This document shows, one piece after another, positions 44,643 through 56,646 of a stretch of DNA of 64,000 bases (the stretch's first letter is position 1; every line of letters starts with the position of its first letter). The notes below the pieces were generated by a model. The model ran no database searches. It saw only the letters and a list, made by a program, of their open reading frames with translations, and had not been told where the DNA came from. Source of the DNA: Scolanthus callimorphus (lineage: Eukaryota > Cnidaria > Anthozoa > Actiniaria > Edwardsiidae). The stretch covers positions 8,830,371-8,894,370 of the forward strand of contig CM066912.1 in NCBI GenBank assembly GCA_033964015.1. The letters run 5' to 3'. The translations under genes and the position numbers were made by a program.

Positions 44643-46129
44643 ATGTCGCGAAGTTGTTGTGTGGTAGGCTGTGATTTCCGAGAAGGAAATTTTGGGAGAG
44701 ATGGAAGGCCAATTTCCTTGTTCAGTCTACCCAAAGATGGAAAAAGAAAATGGCTCCGGAAGATGAAACCACCAGGCCAATCGCCAATCAAAATCTCCAC
44801 CTATGGCACCTATGCTACGGTCTGCTCGGAACATTTCCTAGAAACTGATTTTGAGTATCGCGGCTTTGGACAAAAATGGTCCAACAGAAGATTAAAAAGA
44901 AATGCCTGCCCGAGTTTATTTTCATGGAAAAATCAGCAGCTCGAAGACCCTTCAGAAAACGAAAAAACCGACCTTGTAGTTGTAGAGGATGAACTATCAA
45001 ACGACGATACTGGATTCCTGGAGCAAAAACTTCAAGAGTCAGAAGAAAAAATAACAAAGCTCAAGGAAGAGTTACGCAGTTTACAGGAAACCTTGAAAGA
45101 GTGCAAAGAGCAACGTAAAGCAAATGATTTTAACTACGAACGATTTAAAAACAGTGACAGTGACATACGATTTTACACCTCGTTTCCAAATGCCGAAGCC
45201 CTTGAACTGTGTTACAATTTTCTGAACCCTGGAGCTCATGGAGAAAACATTAACTATTGGCTGTCTTCTGTAAACTACGCAAACACTCAAGTACCGGAGG
45301 AGAAGGATGGCGAAGAGGAAAAAATGGAGAAAGAATGTAAACGGGGACGACCAAGATTGTTGGACACCAAGACAGAGTTTTTTCTTTTTTGTGCAGAGTG
45401 AGGCAGGGATTCAGAGAGAAACATTTGGCTCATTTGTTTAATGTTTCTGTCTCGACTGTTTGTAGAATTGTTATCACTTGGAGTAATTTTATTTATTTGA
45501 GACTTGGTTCACTGAACATCTGGCCTGACAGAGCTACTGTTGATTTGCATATGCCTGATTCAATGAAGAAGAAATATCCCACGTGTCGTGTTATTATCGA
45601 TTGTACTGAAGTTAAAGTCCAGACACCGTCATCTATGGTGCTGGTATCCGAGTTCTTCTCAAACTATAAAAACCATACAACACTCAAGGCGCTTGTTGGT
45701 TGCACACCATCAGGGGGATGCAGTTTTGTTAGCCAGCTCTTCACCGGAAGCATTTCTGATGTTGAAATTGTGCGAAGAAGTGGATTCCTTAATTTGAAAT
45801 TTGATGATGGAGACTCTGTAATGGCCGACCGGGGTTTTACCATAGAGAAAATTCTTCCTGAAGGTGTCACTCTGAATATTCCTGCATTTCTACATGGCAG
45901 GGAACAGTTTACTCAGTCAGAGGTTATCGAGTCACAGGCGATTGCTCAGGAACGGATCCACATCGAAAGGCTCATAAGCAGGATCAAGGAATTTCATATT
46001 TTTGATGGGATTGTACCCTTGACAATTAGTGGATCAATTAATCAAATCTTCACATCTTGTTGCTTATTGATAAACTTCCAGCCTGGAATAATAGCATCAC
46101 TTCCACCTCTGGCACCTCACGAGGAATAA
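44643..46129 (+). pseudogene. ISL2EU transposase (THAP finger plus DDE), one frameshift
   Basis: The N-terminal THAP zinc finger starts at the first residues (SRSCCVVGCDFREGNF, later WLRKMKPPG and VCSEHF), giving the C-x2-4-C ... C-x2-H pattern. A coiled coil follows (about residues 125-165: LQESEEKITKLKEELRSLQE). The DDE_Tnp_4-like domain has HLFNVSVSTVCRIVITW (helix-turn-helix), Asp in VIIDCTEVKVQ, Asp in VMADRGFTIEKIL and Glu in ERIHIERLISRIKEF. The frame shifts by one base in a T6 run at about 45384-45389; both sides are otherwise open. The C-terminus ends at TAA 46127-46129. Without the indel it would be about 495 residues. Known role: DNA cutting and strand transfer at TA sites. Confidence 0.85.
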
Positions 46130-46132
46130 GCA

Positions 46133-46236
46133 TGAATTGTCAGGAATGTGTTTTTGTCTTTGGGGGGGGGGGGGGGGGGTGAATTGTCAGGAATGTGTTT
46201 TTGTCTTTGGGGGGGTGGGGGGGGGGGGGGGGGCGG
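46133..46236. repeat. Tandem duplication ending in G tracts
   Basis: GAATTGTCAGGAATGTGTTT followed by TTGTCTTTGGGG occurs twice, each ending in a run of more than 15 G. It lies immediately after the transposase stop. Confidence 0.75.
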
Positions 46237-46955
46237 CTTGAATCACAGAAATGAATGGACAAGGGATGAGAAAAAGTTGAAGCTGTGAATACCAATAACA
46301 AATTTCTAACAAGTTTTAAAATGCTCGTGTCAATTAGGAATACTGTACACGACTAGAGATGGTGCTAAGGGAACACAAAAGCCCCTGTTAAAGTACCAGT
46401 AGACTAAAACACAAAGAGATCAACTTTGCATACCTTGTAAGAAACTTGGGTGTTCACAGTTGGATGCATACAAAATAACACAATTGAATGTGTTATACAG
46501 GATTGCATTTTATAAAGTAATTTATTCAATATTTTTTAATGCAAAGAATGTTCAATTGTTCATTATTCTATATATTTAATTATTCTAATTATTCTATAAT
46601 TGTACGAAATTAGATTCCTCAGATGCTCATTAGATCACAAAATGATATCCAATAATAAGAATACAAGTTTTGAGATCAGAAAAAATTTGAAAATATTCAA
46701 TTGTAAATATACATAAAAGATGTGTTAGACACATGAAAGTTTGAATGCATTGTAAATACACAAAATATTTAAATAATGTCATTGATTAAATTATTTATTT
46801 ACAGTATTGCTAATAGATTATTACCCTTTGATTTCTTTTTAGTTATTCATTTTCTGTTGCTTTTCTTGACAAAATAGTGAAGAGGCTCACATGGAACAGT
46901 CAGTGAAGAGACTCACAGACCATTTAACTTGAGAAAATCATTTTGAATTTAAGTT

Positions 46956-47137
46956 AATGGTCCATGCTTAGCGTGCGTATATCCAGTTATGGAAGCACGC
47001 GGATAGTTGAGAGAGCACGAAGGTAGCGTAAGAGTCACATGAGGCGTTAGCCGAGTGCGACTCTAGCTAGCTGAGTGCTCTCTCAACTATCCAAGTGCTT
47101 CCAGAACTGGATATACGCACAGCTAGCATGGACCATT
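46956..47137. repeat. 182-bp hairpin element, copy 1
   Basis: Inverted arms start AATGGTCCATGC and contain ATATCCAG.T.TGGAAGCAC and GATAGTTGAGAGAGCAC; the loop is near AGAGTCACATGAGGCGTTAG. Copy 2 is at 53189-53371. Both are followed by GCTTTTATAACATAG, so the element extends beyond the hairpin on that side. Confidence 0.8.
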
Positions 47138-47925
47138 GCTTTTATAACATAGCCAACAGATTTTTGCGTAAGTGAAAAAGGCAGCTCCGAACACGAATAA
47201 CAACGAAGCGTTCAAGCAAACACGGTAAAAATGAAATTGAAAACATTGCATTTTTCACTCGTCAAAACAAAGGAATGCCATATAATAAAACTTTCATAAA
47301 CAAAATGTTAAATTGCAATTTAATTAAATAAACTTAAGCTTAAATAAGTTTTCATGGGGTTTTGGAATAAAACAAGAGAAAGCAAAAGTTTTTTGTCAGG
47401 GCGAAACAGGTCGAAAATAAGCTACAGAAATGCTAATTTCCATAAAACTAACAAAATTGTTTAAATACCTCTTGTGTTTGTCCATTTAGTCCCTTCATAT
47501 TGAATCGCTTGCAATTTCCATTGGGATTTGGATTGACTTCATGTAGATAAACTTGTTGTGAATTTCACTGGCCGGCTTTTCACCCTGATGCTTGACACAC
47601 ATTATTCAAATTTCCACTAAATCCATGTAAATTAACATCCTTGTGCATAACCCACAAATTGACATGCTCTCAATAACTTGATGAACTCCATTTTAGACTT
47701 GTTAGCCATATTTTTAGTGCCAATAAGACACGAAAATATTCCTTCAGCGAACCAAATCAATCTTTCAGCGAGTTCAAACCCGTGTTCCTTCTTCGGTTGC
47801 CCTTGACTACGTGCATCCCGCCAAAACTTCTTCATAAAAATTGACCAATCAGAGCGCACGTTATATCGTAGCTATGTTATAATATTTTATATTCCAAGAT
47901 TTAGATTTGTTCTTCATCAAAATTC

Positions 47926-49561
47926 TCATGTTTGGGCAGCAGCTAGAACTGGCAAGAAATGCTTAAAGTAAAAGTCACTTAGAATTTGTAAATCTCTCTT
48001 GAAGTCACTGTCATAACCTATTCTGATAACTAGCATGCCAACATTTGTGTAAACCAGGAAGTCACACCATGAAACGCCAGCAAGAGTCATCTGTCCTTGG
48101 ATTTGTTGGTAGTGCTTGTGGTCTTTCCGCAGTTCATATTTTTCCCCTGAGCAGCGAACATAAAAGTTCTGGTCTGAGCAGTGGTCTTTGGGATGTGTGA
48201 CTTGGCTTTCTTTCTTCCCTAAGCACTTCACTTCAATCAAACCAAATGGTGGGTCTGCCTGGGGATCATATACTTTCCTGTCTGGAGAGGCACCAAGCCA
48301 GAAGTACTCAGGGGGGACAACCAGACCACATCGGTATGTTTGTACTTTATGACCAATAGAATGCATGTACTCAGTGTATTTGCAGACAGCAGTTGATTCA
48401 TTTTCAAGTCCATAATCAAGAATTGCTTGAAGAAACTTTGATGGGTGTAATTGTTTGGTAAGTTTATTTGCAAAGTCCCGAGGGCGGCATCTTGGTCTAG
48501 TCATTTTTTCAATAGCATCTCCGAAATTGGAAGCTGTAAGGCGGTTTTTTCATTCTCTGAACCATTGATCAGTTTTGTTCTGCATTCTAGTATCTCCCTC
48601 CATCTTTTCAGATGTTGTAGAATCAACACGCAACTCTTCCAGAAGGGAATTTTCAGCAGTGGAAAAGGAATCTTTATTGACAGTATACTTTGGTAGACAG
48701 CTTGAAGTTATTGGAAATGAAGGATATTTTGTTTTCAGTTCTTGGCCATTAGGGTTGCAGGTCTCAATTCCAGATACAATAACAGAAAACTCAAGTTTCT
48801 GAAAACCAATTAATTGGTAGCTTAGAGGACTACCCAAAGGCACTTTTCCAAAAGGTGTCACATTTTCTTGATCAGACTCTGATTGCAATTGATAGGAGAA
48901 AGGGATAGTTCTGTTAATACTTGTTAATTCTTGTTTGAGATTACAAATATCCTTTTTGTTATGAGGTTGAAGAGTACGGTTAGCCCTGGCCTCGTACAAG
49001 TTACACGACACTGCATGCTTCCGATCGTTTATCATTCGAGGACGCTTCACTGTAACTTCCATGACTGACTGGGACTCGATCTTTTTTCCCCTTGGTCGGT
49101 GCCATTGTTGAAGTTGAGAAGTCACAGATACATTCTCAGGAATTTCGATAAGTTGGTCAAGTTTATAATGACAGAGTAAAGTCATGGCACTTCTACTGTG
49201 GCTACACAACCTCCTTTCCCAGCTTTACATGAACATTCAGCATAAAGAACAGCAGAACTTTTCGACACAAACCAATGTTGACGGTAATTCGCTGAGAAGT
49301 TGACTGTTTGTTTCCCACACTGTGATAAGAGGATGCCTCAAGGTAGAAGTAGTGTTCGTCCGAGGAAGTTGTCATGTCGTAGGTAAACTGTTCAACAGTT
49401 CTCCTCTCAGATCGGCGATTTATAGCAGGGTTTGATCCTGACTTGAATTTTTCGAAAAAGGCATCCATCTCCTTCTGGGTGAAATATGGTAGCTCTTCTA
49501 AGCTCTTACCAAAGTGAGTGGTCTTTTTGGGAAATACAAAACGGCTTTCTTTGGCATCCAT
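47926..49561 (-). pseudogene. ISL2EU second protein: SWIM zinc finger plus YqaJ exonuclease
   Basis: Starts MDAKESRFVFPKKTTHFGKS at 49561. Around 49260-49200 two frame changes join IGLCRK to AVLYAECSCKAGKGGC and then CSHSRSAMTLL, a CxC ... CxH SWIM finger. A single frame then runs to WFRE, meets a TGA at 48552-48550 and continues in the same frame with RLTASNFGDAIEKM, LGASPDRKVYDPQADPPFG and IEVKCLGKK. This is the YqaJ nuclease core (D ... E-x-K), ending at 47926. Known role: YqaJ/lambda-type 5'-3' exonuclease accessory to transposition in this group. Three lesions make it a pseudogene, though the nuclease half alone (48504-47926) is an intact frame. Confidence 0.85.
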
Positions 49562-49914
49562 GCTCAAAAAAGCTGCAGCCCACGCAGAAGAGCCAACACT
49601 CGAGAAAACCCTCCCCTTTTTTCGCTTGAAATTCACAAAAACCTCACATTTTAACCTAAGAGTAGTCGACCCTAAGCCTAAATCTTTTCGCTTTAACTTT
49701 TTTTTCCCTTCCAAGAACCCAAGAAACGCTAAAAACCTGGCTTTTTTGTTCCTCTCTTCACGGGCAGAAACTTTCCTGGGCAGGCGCCATGTTTGTTTAC
49801 ATTTTCAGCCTCGTTCCCATGCCAGATTCGCCATTTATGAAAAACGTCTATACAGAAATCCGTATAGAATGCGCGAGCATGATGCGCAGTAACATTAGTA
49901 GGCACCGTCCTTAA

Positions 49915-51590
49915 GTCTAATAATAATGTGCTTGGACTCATTTGTGTACGTTTTGAGGGCAATAGTACGCTTTTTGTTGATTATCAAGCGAGTAGTACGT
50001 GATCGAGGGGTGTCTGGAAAATGTCACTAATTAGTCTCCAACTGGGCTCACTCGCCGGCGTTCTAAAACTTTTTATTTTGCCTGGCCCAAAAATATTATT
50101 TGACAAATACTGACCTTAAGCATTGCTCTCGGGAATGACAATTTCAAATCAACTGATTTCCGGGTTACATTGGAGAAATTAGCCCTCGAAATTCAGCTCC
50201 GAAATCAAGGTTAAGAATTTAAAAATAATTAAAAAATCCGTAAAATATTCAGTATTTCACCTATTGATGTCAAATTCCTCTCAGAATGCCAAGCAGAGTC
50301 TATTCTTTTGATGTAGTTCAGTTACATTTTGATTGGCGAACGCGAGCGTTAGAATTTTGTCGACTTTTGATGTACGATACAAAAGGCGAAAACGGGCCTC
50401 AAAATCGTCAATTAGCCGAGTGATTCAACTCGGCCCCCCGTTCTCCTCAATATTTATCGGATCGAACTAAAATTTGCACAGTAGTTGAAGATCCACTAGG
50501 GGTAGAAATAAGCAAAGTTTGAGCGATTTCGCAAATTTTTGAATTTCGCGAGTTGGTCGATATTTACGGACGAGCGCTCTTAATTTATTCAGCAATATTT
50601 GCCAGTTATATTTACTGTCCCCGATCGCTGCTGCAAACAGGTTTTATTCCCTCTGATGTTTTCCTCTAATGTTTACTGGCAAAACTATACTAAAACAATT
50701 ATCCACACTCAGGCTCAGTGATTATCATAGAATATTTACCTCGCCGAAGCAGCTGGTTTGATATTCTACGATAATCACTTCACCTTTGGTGTATAATTGT
50801 TAATTATAGGCTGATAGAAACCTTATTATTTTACCAAACAGAAAATACTCAGGCAGAGTAAGTGACCTAGGAGACACAACCCACTTTTCATAATATTATT
50901 ATTATTTTTGTTATTGTTAGTTTTATATGACTGTGTAAAAAGTTCTGACACACCGTGCCATGGCCTTGCTGTGATGTTATCTTGCAATGCTGTATCTAAG
51001 CATTATGGTTGGTTTATCAATCGTTTCACATGATTTGATTACTTGGATGTTTATGAGAAGGCAGCATACTGTGGTCATACAATGTTATAATTTTTTTCAC
51101 AGTCCATACAAAAATAGCACTATATAAAACATTTTGTCTTGTGATAACATTTTTGTTTCAGGATGAGTTCTATTATTCAAGTAAGGTGCGACGAGTGATT
51201 TAGGCCACTCTGGGAAACATTGCAGAGAGGATGTTCACATCGCACAAGAAAATGGTATGTGTTTGATATTCCAAGGGCAAAAGGACTTTGATATTTAGAT
51301 TTTTCTGAATCAGAGTACAGATTTTTTTTTATGTGTATTATTATGCGTCTAATATTCTACACTGTCTAATATTTCGTCCCATATTTGTTTGAGAGAAGTT
51401 TATACCGGTACTAGTATGAGTAATGAATGTGTACTCCAGCTTCTACCAAGCATATTCAACATAATTAGTCTAAAGGTCTAACACAGTACCTGACAAAATC
51501 CAAATCTGAGATTGTTGTCAACCACACCATTTGCATTCACAAAATACTGAAAGCATGCATTAAATAAAGAATACTAGATATAATATATAT
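49915..51590. other. Gap without recognised genes
   Basis: Only a short hairpin at 50717-50778 stands out. An exon-like stretch near 51165-51250 has no recognisable frame. Confidence 0.5.
50717..50778. repeat. Short inverted repeat
   Basis: AGTGATTATCATAGAATAT and ATATTCTACGATAATCACT pair with one mismatch around a 25-base loop. Confidence 0.6.
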
Positions 51591-51844
51591 CTAGGCGAAC
51601 CAAGTGAGGAAACACTGGAGAATGAACTGACTAAGACATCCATAGAGGTGCCAATCGATGAAGATGCTGAGTGAAAGGTGGATGTAGAAAGTAGAGTGGG
51701 AGATGCAAGCAGTGAAGGATTAGAAGAAAGGGTTGAAGGAGAAACCACTGAAAGAGTTGAAGGTGCTGGTGATACAGAGAGGTCAAATACAGTTGAGGCA
51801 AACTACAAAAAGGTTATGGCTGACCTAGAAAACAAAATAAAAAA

Positions 51845-52613
51845 TTGACAGACACAGAAGATCTGCAAGACCTCACTGATCTCCACAGCAGATTGAGGTT
51901 ATTGGTCAGCGTTGAGAAGCTTGTGGAATTGGCAGGATCAGCTTGTACCTTTATTGTTGACGGTGGTCTACTATGTGGTTGCCCCCGTGAGTATACCTCC
52001 CATCCCCATAGTAGCTGTGTAGAGATCAGATGGCACTGCAGCAAAGGGCACTATGGGAAATGGGAATCCTCAGAAGTGCTGACTAGAAAGGGAAATTCTG
52101 ATGTATACCTGAATGCCTGTCTTTTGGCCATTTTCATAATTGTATCCGGAAACAATCTCCTCCACAGGAGGAGATTCCCAGCATTAAATGCAACAGCAGG
52201 CCAGCAGCCAAAGAAAAGTTAAATGTCAGGTTACGTGCCTGTCACTTTTGTGGCTAAGGACAACTGGACACATGATTTTTGCGTCCTTGCAAGGATGTCA
52301 GAAGAATCGACCCCAGCCCACACCAGGATAAGCAGCCTACTCGATGCTGGACTAGGCCGGGCAAGGTTGTCCATAAAGACTTTGTTGCTGCCCTGGTAGA
52401 GCATTTTCCAAAATTGAAGAATGCTGGGGGCATAGAGGTTTTAAGATCAGATGGGGTGGTGGGGGTCAAAGAAAATTGGCAATTGTCCACCCTGGGCCAT
52501 TGGGTATTCTGTCCCATACCTGGAGGACAGGTTGGCCCAGGCAGTGGCTTACATCTGGCCCCTTCAAAGGGATCTTGATGAAACTCCCGTCACCCACCGG
52601 ATAAGAGAATAAA
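51845..52613 (+). pseudogene. Fragments of a cysteine-rich multi-copy invertebrate family
   Basis: The first frame (51845-52222) has CVEIRWHCSKGHYGKWESSE and NACLLAIFIIVSGNN, a pattern (W-x-C-x3-GH-x3-W-x-SS) I recall from transposon-like families in cnidarians. The second (from about 52290) has VEHFPKLKNAGGIEVLRSDG and, after a frame change near 52490, GYSVPYLEDRLAQAVAYIWP with LQRDLDE. This matches another common anthozoan block ending PLQRD(L/I). Both are degenerate and may be neighbours by chance. Confidence 0.4.
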
Positions 52614-52976
52614 TATTGGATATGCAACAAAAGTTTAAATGGCTAGTTATTGATTCCTGTGGAATATTATCTGCTGTACTCGTTATATACACCAAGATAG
52701 GACCACTAGGCTAATGCAATGTGTGTTTCAAAAAATATCCATACCCCTCCCACGGAAGGGATTAGAAATTTCAGAAGGAGGGGTCATTTCTCAACACCCT
52801 TCCGTGGGGGTATGGATATTTTTTTACTGTTGCCCTGAGCAAAAAAATGTTGAGCGTAAAATGTCTATTTTCCTTTTTATACTAAAAAAATGCATACTTT
52901 AGCTGAGGATTCCAGAGAATTTGAAAGTTTGTCTAATTTTCTATGAATATGAGGAACTGAGAATTCTTTCATTAGG

Positions 52977-53030
52977 CTGCATCATGATGTATACTACAGG
53001 GGGGGGGAGAGGATTTTGAGGGGGATCTCA
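52977..53030. repeat. Repeat end, inverted relative to 55200-55275
   Basis: GGCTGCATCATGATGTATAC followed by TACAGGGGGGGGG is matched in inverted orientation near 55236-55275, with a 19-base C run. These are two opposed copies of a repeat or two ends of one 2.3-kb element. Confidence 0.5.
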
Positions 53031-53188
53031 AAATTTAGGAACTGGAAAAGGGGGATGCATATGTTTGTTGAGGTATATATATTTAAGACAAGGCTGTGCA
53101 GTTTGATAATAAATGAAGGAAGGCTAAATTGTTGAACACCGAGTTTGAACCTCCTGAAGAAATATTACTTGCACTACTATTCTTAAGG

Positions 53189-53371
53189 AATGGTCCATGC
53201 TTAGCGTGCGCATATCCAGTTCTGGAAGCACGCGGATAGTTGAGAGAGCACGAAGGTAGCGTAAGAGTCGCACGAGGCGTTAGCCGAGTGCGACTCTAGC
53301 TAGCTGAGTGCTCTCTCAACTATCCAAGTGCTTCCAGAACTGGATATACGCACTGCTAAGTATGGACCATT
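53189..53371. repeat. 182-bp hairpin element, copy 2
   Basis: Nearly identical to 46956-47137, with better-paired arms here. GAACTGGATATACACAC recurs at 53530-53546. Confidence 0.8.
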
Positions 53372-54169
53372 GCTTTTATAACATAGACAACGAAGTTTCG
53401 CAAAACAAAATTGGAAACAAAACGCACGCAAACAACAATCCCCACTGACTTGCACTGATAAATTTAAATCATGCTCAAAGGGCGGGAATAAAATGCGAAT
53501 TTTCCAATTATTTATTGGTTTAAATTATAGAACTGGATATACACACGTACTGACAAATCTCTTCTCTCTTTTAGCCGTTGTAATTACACTTTAAGTGGAT
53601 TTTTCAAAAGCTAGTGGAAAATATCGCCTTGTGTGTAATCCTACTTAAGTACAGTGGAAGCAATTCAACAACATCGTTGTATTCAGCACTGAAATTTTAC
53701 AAGGAAACCCTTTTCAAATTAAATGACCAAATCAAAATTGACTATTTCGTAGAAAATATAATGAAAACATAGTCTTTTCTGATTCTCATATTTTATTAGG
53801 CAATCATGGCATTGCAAGAGAAAGAATTTGAAGAAAATCGAAAGCAGCGAAGGAAACTTTACTCGCCAAAACGCAAAAGAGAAATTGCAGACTACTAAAT
53901 TTGAAGTAGCTGATTTCAGGGTTAAAGACATTAATCCTAAACAAAATAATTTGGATCAATTGATTTACTTACCTGCTAATTTGTTCCTTTCACGAATTGT
54001 TCACATGACAGTTTTATGGCCGCTGAAGAAGAAATATTCTTCCGGACTTGAATGAAAACAGCACTCAAAACAGGACCCTCAAAACTCGCACGAAACAGGT
54101 TCCTTTTCACTTGCTTTCAATTTCCAGAGCTTGTTTTAGATCGAGGATGTTGTTTTTGACAGCTTTTAT

Positions 54170-54745
54170 GACATAGATAGATAGATAGATAGATAGATAG
54201 ATGTCAGTTTATTCAACCCAATAGCCGAAAAAAAATTCTGAATTGCTGGGCCGGTCAGCCAATACATATAAATAACGCGGAGCATATATACAGATAAATT
54301 CACAAATAAAGTCACATTTCTTGAAATTTATATGTTACAAAGTCATTTAGTCTCTTGGTGCGGCCCATCTGGAACCTCGGGGCACTTGCGCGGAGGTTGT
54401 ACTTATTTTCATTAACATGAGGTGTAGGTATCATGTTCTTGAGAGGTGGGTAGTGGCGGGCTTTGGCAATGAATTTTGCACATGTAGCCTCTCGTCTGGC
54501 ACTCAGGGTTTGTAGACCTGACAACTCAATGGCAGTCAAATAGTCCGTTTGCCGGCCGAAAATAATGTAAAGGGCCTTCCTCTGCACAGATTCTACAAGC
54601 TCTTGTAAATAGACCGGGATAGCAGCCCAGACTGGGGATGCGTACTCAATTACTGACCTAACTAAACTGCAGTAAACTAACACTAGGTCTTCGCTGTTCA
54701 GACCAGCCGCCTTGAGGGATCGTAATGCATACAAGCGTTTGTTTT
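54170..54745 (-). mobile_element. 5'-truncated LINE (CR1/L2-type) with (GATA)n tail
   Basis: The minus-strand frame 54734-54312 encodes LYALRSLKAAGL, SLVRSVIEYASPVWAAIP and LQELVESVQRKAL, the C-terminal part of CR1/L2/RTE-type reverse transcriptases. It is open to its stop. The 3' UTR runs to a (TATC)n tract (54172-54201 on the plus strand), the expected microsatellite tail. It is truncated at about 54745. Confidence 0.8.
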
Positions 54746-56500
54746 ACCACAATTCCCCGAGGCGGTCCTCTTCAGTGACATTTGTCTGCCAGGCAAAAAC
54801 GTCTTTGGAGTTTTGATTGATAGTCTTATAGCTTCATTGTCAAAATTGTGCCACGCTTCGCGCGCACAACGGAAAACAAACCAAACAATCAAATACAAAA
54901 TAAATGATACTCAGTCTATGTAATAAAAGGTTCCAATTGAGGAGCGCACCAGATCACTTGGTATAAAGTCACTACACAAAAGAGTACAGCCAGCTAGGAT
55001 TTTTATTTGCATTTTTACGCTTTGTATTTTTTATCATTGAGCCTTGTTCTGCATCTTTTTGAAAAAATGTTATTGACGCGACCCTACCTCGACATATAAA
55101 TTGAAAAAATGTCTCGAGGGGCGGGGGGGGCATGTTTTTTCCTTTTGACCGAGAGGGGGGATTTCGTAAAAAATATGTTGTGCCTTGGGGGATCTGAAAA
55201 TTTTGCATTGTCAAAAAAAAATCCTCTGTCCCCCCCCCCCCCCCCCTGTAGTATACATAATCAATGCAGCCTGATTTTGTTGAGACAAATGAGATTAAAA
55301 CTACCCATAGTAACTCTTCCTGAAATGGGGAATGAATTGCTGAAACATACTGCTGAAAGCAGCAGAACAAATATAATTATTTTGCTGCATTATCTTAAAA
55401 AATATTTTTTTATCAAGTACATGAAATCTTTGCTATTTTATGTCTGATTGTGCTCAAAATTGTGCCATAAAAAGAGATATACTATTTGTTATTTCAAAAG
55501 CTGACATTGTTCCGTTTAAAAATGAATTTTGGGCAAGAAATCTCCAGATAATAAATCAAAACAAAGTCTGGAGAAACCCCTTTTATGAATAATTAATAAA
55601 AAAAATTGCCTTTCTCACTGTTACTTTTATTTCTGTACCAGAATTTGATAAAATTCAATGAATTTAATGAAAATTAAATAAAACTAGTGGTTGTTAAGGG
55701 TTGGATTGTGTCTTTTCAAGTGAAAAGTATTTTTAAAAATGAAAAAAAGGAAATTATAAAAATAAACTCAGTCATGTTTTGAAATGTGTATTTATAGAAG
55801 CATGCCACCAGCAAGCCGAAATTCAGATTTAGGGCCACTGGTGAACCACAATTTGCCCCCAAGGAGAGAGCAAAAGAGGTCTCTATAGCGAGGATGAAAA
55901 AGGAGGACAGGCTAGGGCCCAAGTTATCAAAGGAGGAGGTACTTTTTATTCAATTATACAAATCATGCAGCAAAATGTTGCTCATTTCTTTATAATGAAA
56001 CAGTAAACGATTTTCATTGAGGTAACCAGGCCGCTCATTGTCTCGGTCGTGTGGGATTAAGTTATGGGAAATGGGTTGACCGAGGATCGAGCAGCCTACA
56101 GCTTCACTATGTATCTGCCAAAGACCTAATTTGCCCAATGACCCTTCCAAAAGGGTACCTTTTCCCAAAACTCAGAAAAACCCTTCCCTTTCACAGTTAA
56201 GGGCAGTGGCCCGACTTAGCCAGTGAGGAAGCTTTCCCTTTTACCACAAACCAGGTTTGACACGCTATGTAAATGTGTCTGTGACTTAGCATCTTGACAA
56301 GTCATACGAAAAAATTGTCTTAAATAGGAATACCAGACGGAAAAAAGAGCACAAAAAACTAAGCTTAAAAGGAAAGTTCCCAATAGCCAAGTCGGGCCAA
56401 AAAGTCATCAAAGATGAATTGAAGGGTTTCTATAAGAAAACCCATATTGGCGCGACCAGGATATTGGGCACTTGGAAAAAGAAACTAAGAATTCTAAGCA

Positions 56501-56646
56501 GTTCAATTTAGGCTCGACACACGAGCGAACATGGTATTTTGAATAAGTCCAATTTAGGCTCGACGAACGTGCAAACATGGTATTTTGAATAAGTCCAATT
56601 TTTAGGCTCGACACACGAGCGAACATGGTATTTTGAATAAGTCCAA
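56501..56646. repeat. 46-bp minisatellite, three copies
   Basis: Units starting GTCCAATTTAGGCTCGAC and ending GGTATTTTGAATAA begin at 56501, 56547 and 56593, with a partial unit at 56641. Confidence 0.8.

Larger units (their letters stand above)
44331..49850. mobile_element. Full-length ISL2EU-type DNA transposon, 5,520 bp
   Basis: Both ends begin TAGACGTTTTTCATAAATGG and the inverted repeats extend about 258 bp (44331-44588 and 49594-49850). TA flanks both sides (44329-44330 and 49851-49852), matching the 2-bp duplication of this group. It encodes a THAP plus DDE transposase on the plus strand and a SWIM plus YqaJ exonuclease protein on the minus strand, convergent, as known for ISL2EU. Poly-G tracts and a 182-bp hairpin lie between the genes. 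Confidence 0.9.

Noticed and set aside
45337..45399. Short intron in the ISL2EU transposase (GTAAAC ... TTTTTTGTGCAG) as an explanation of the frame change.
   Set aside because: The putative intron encodes RPRLLDTKTEFFLF, which fits the family, so a one-base indel in the T run is simpler.
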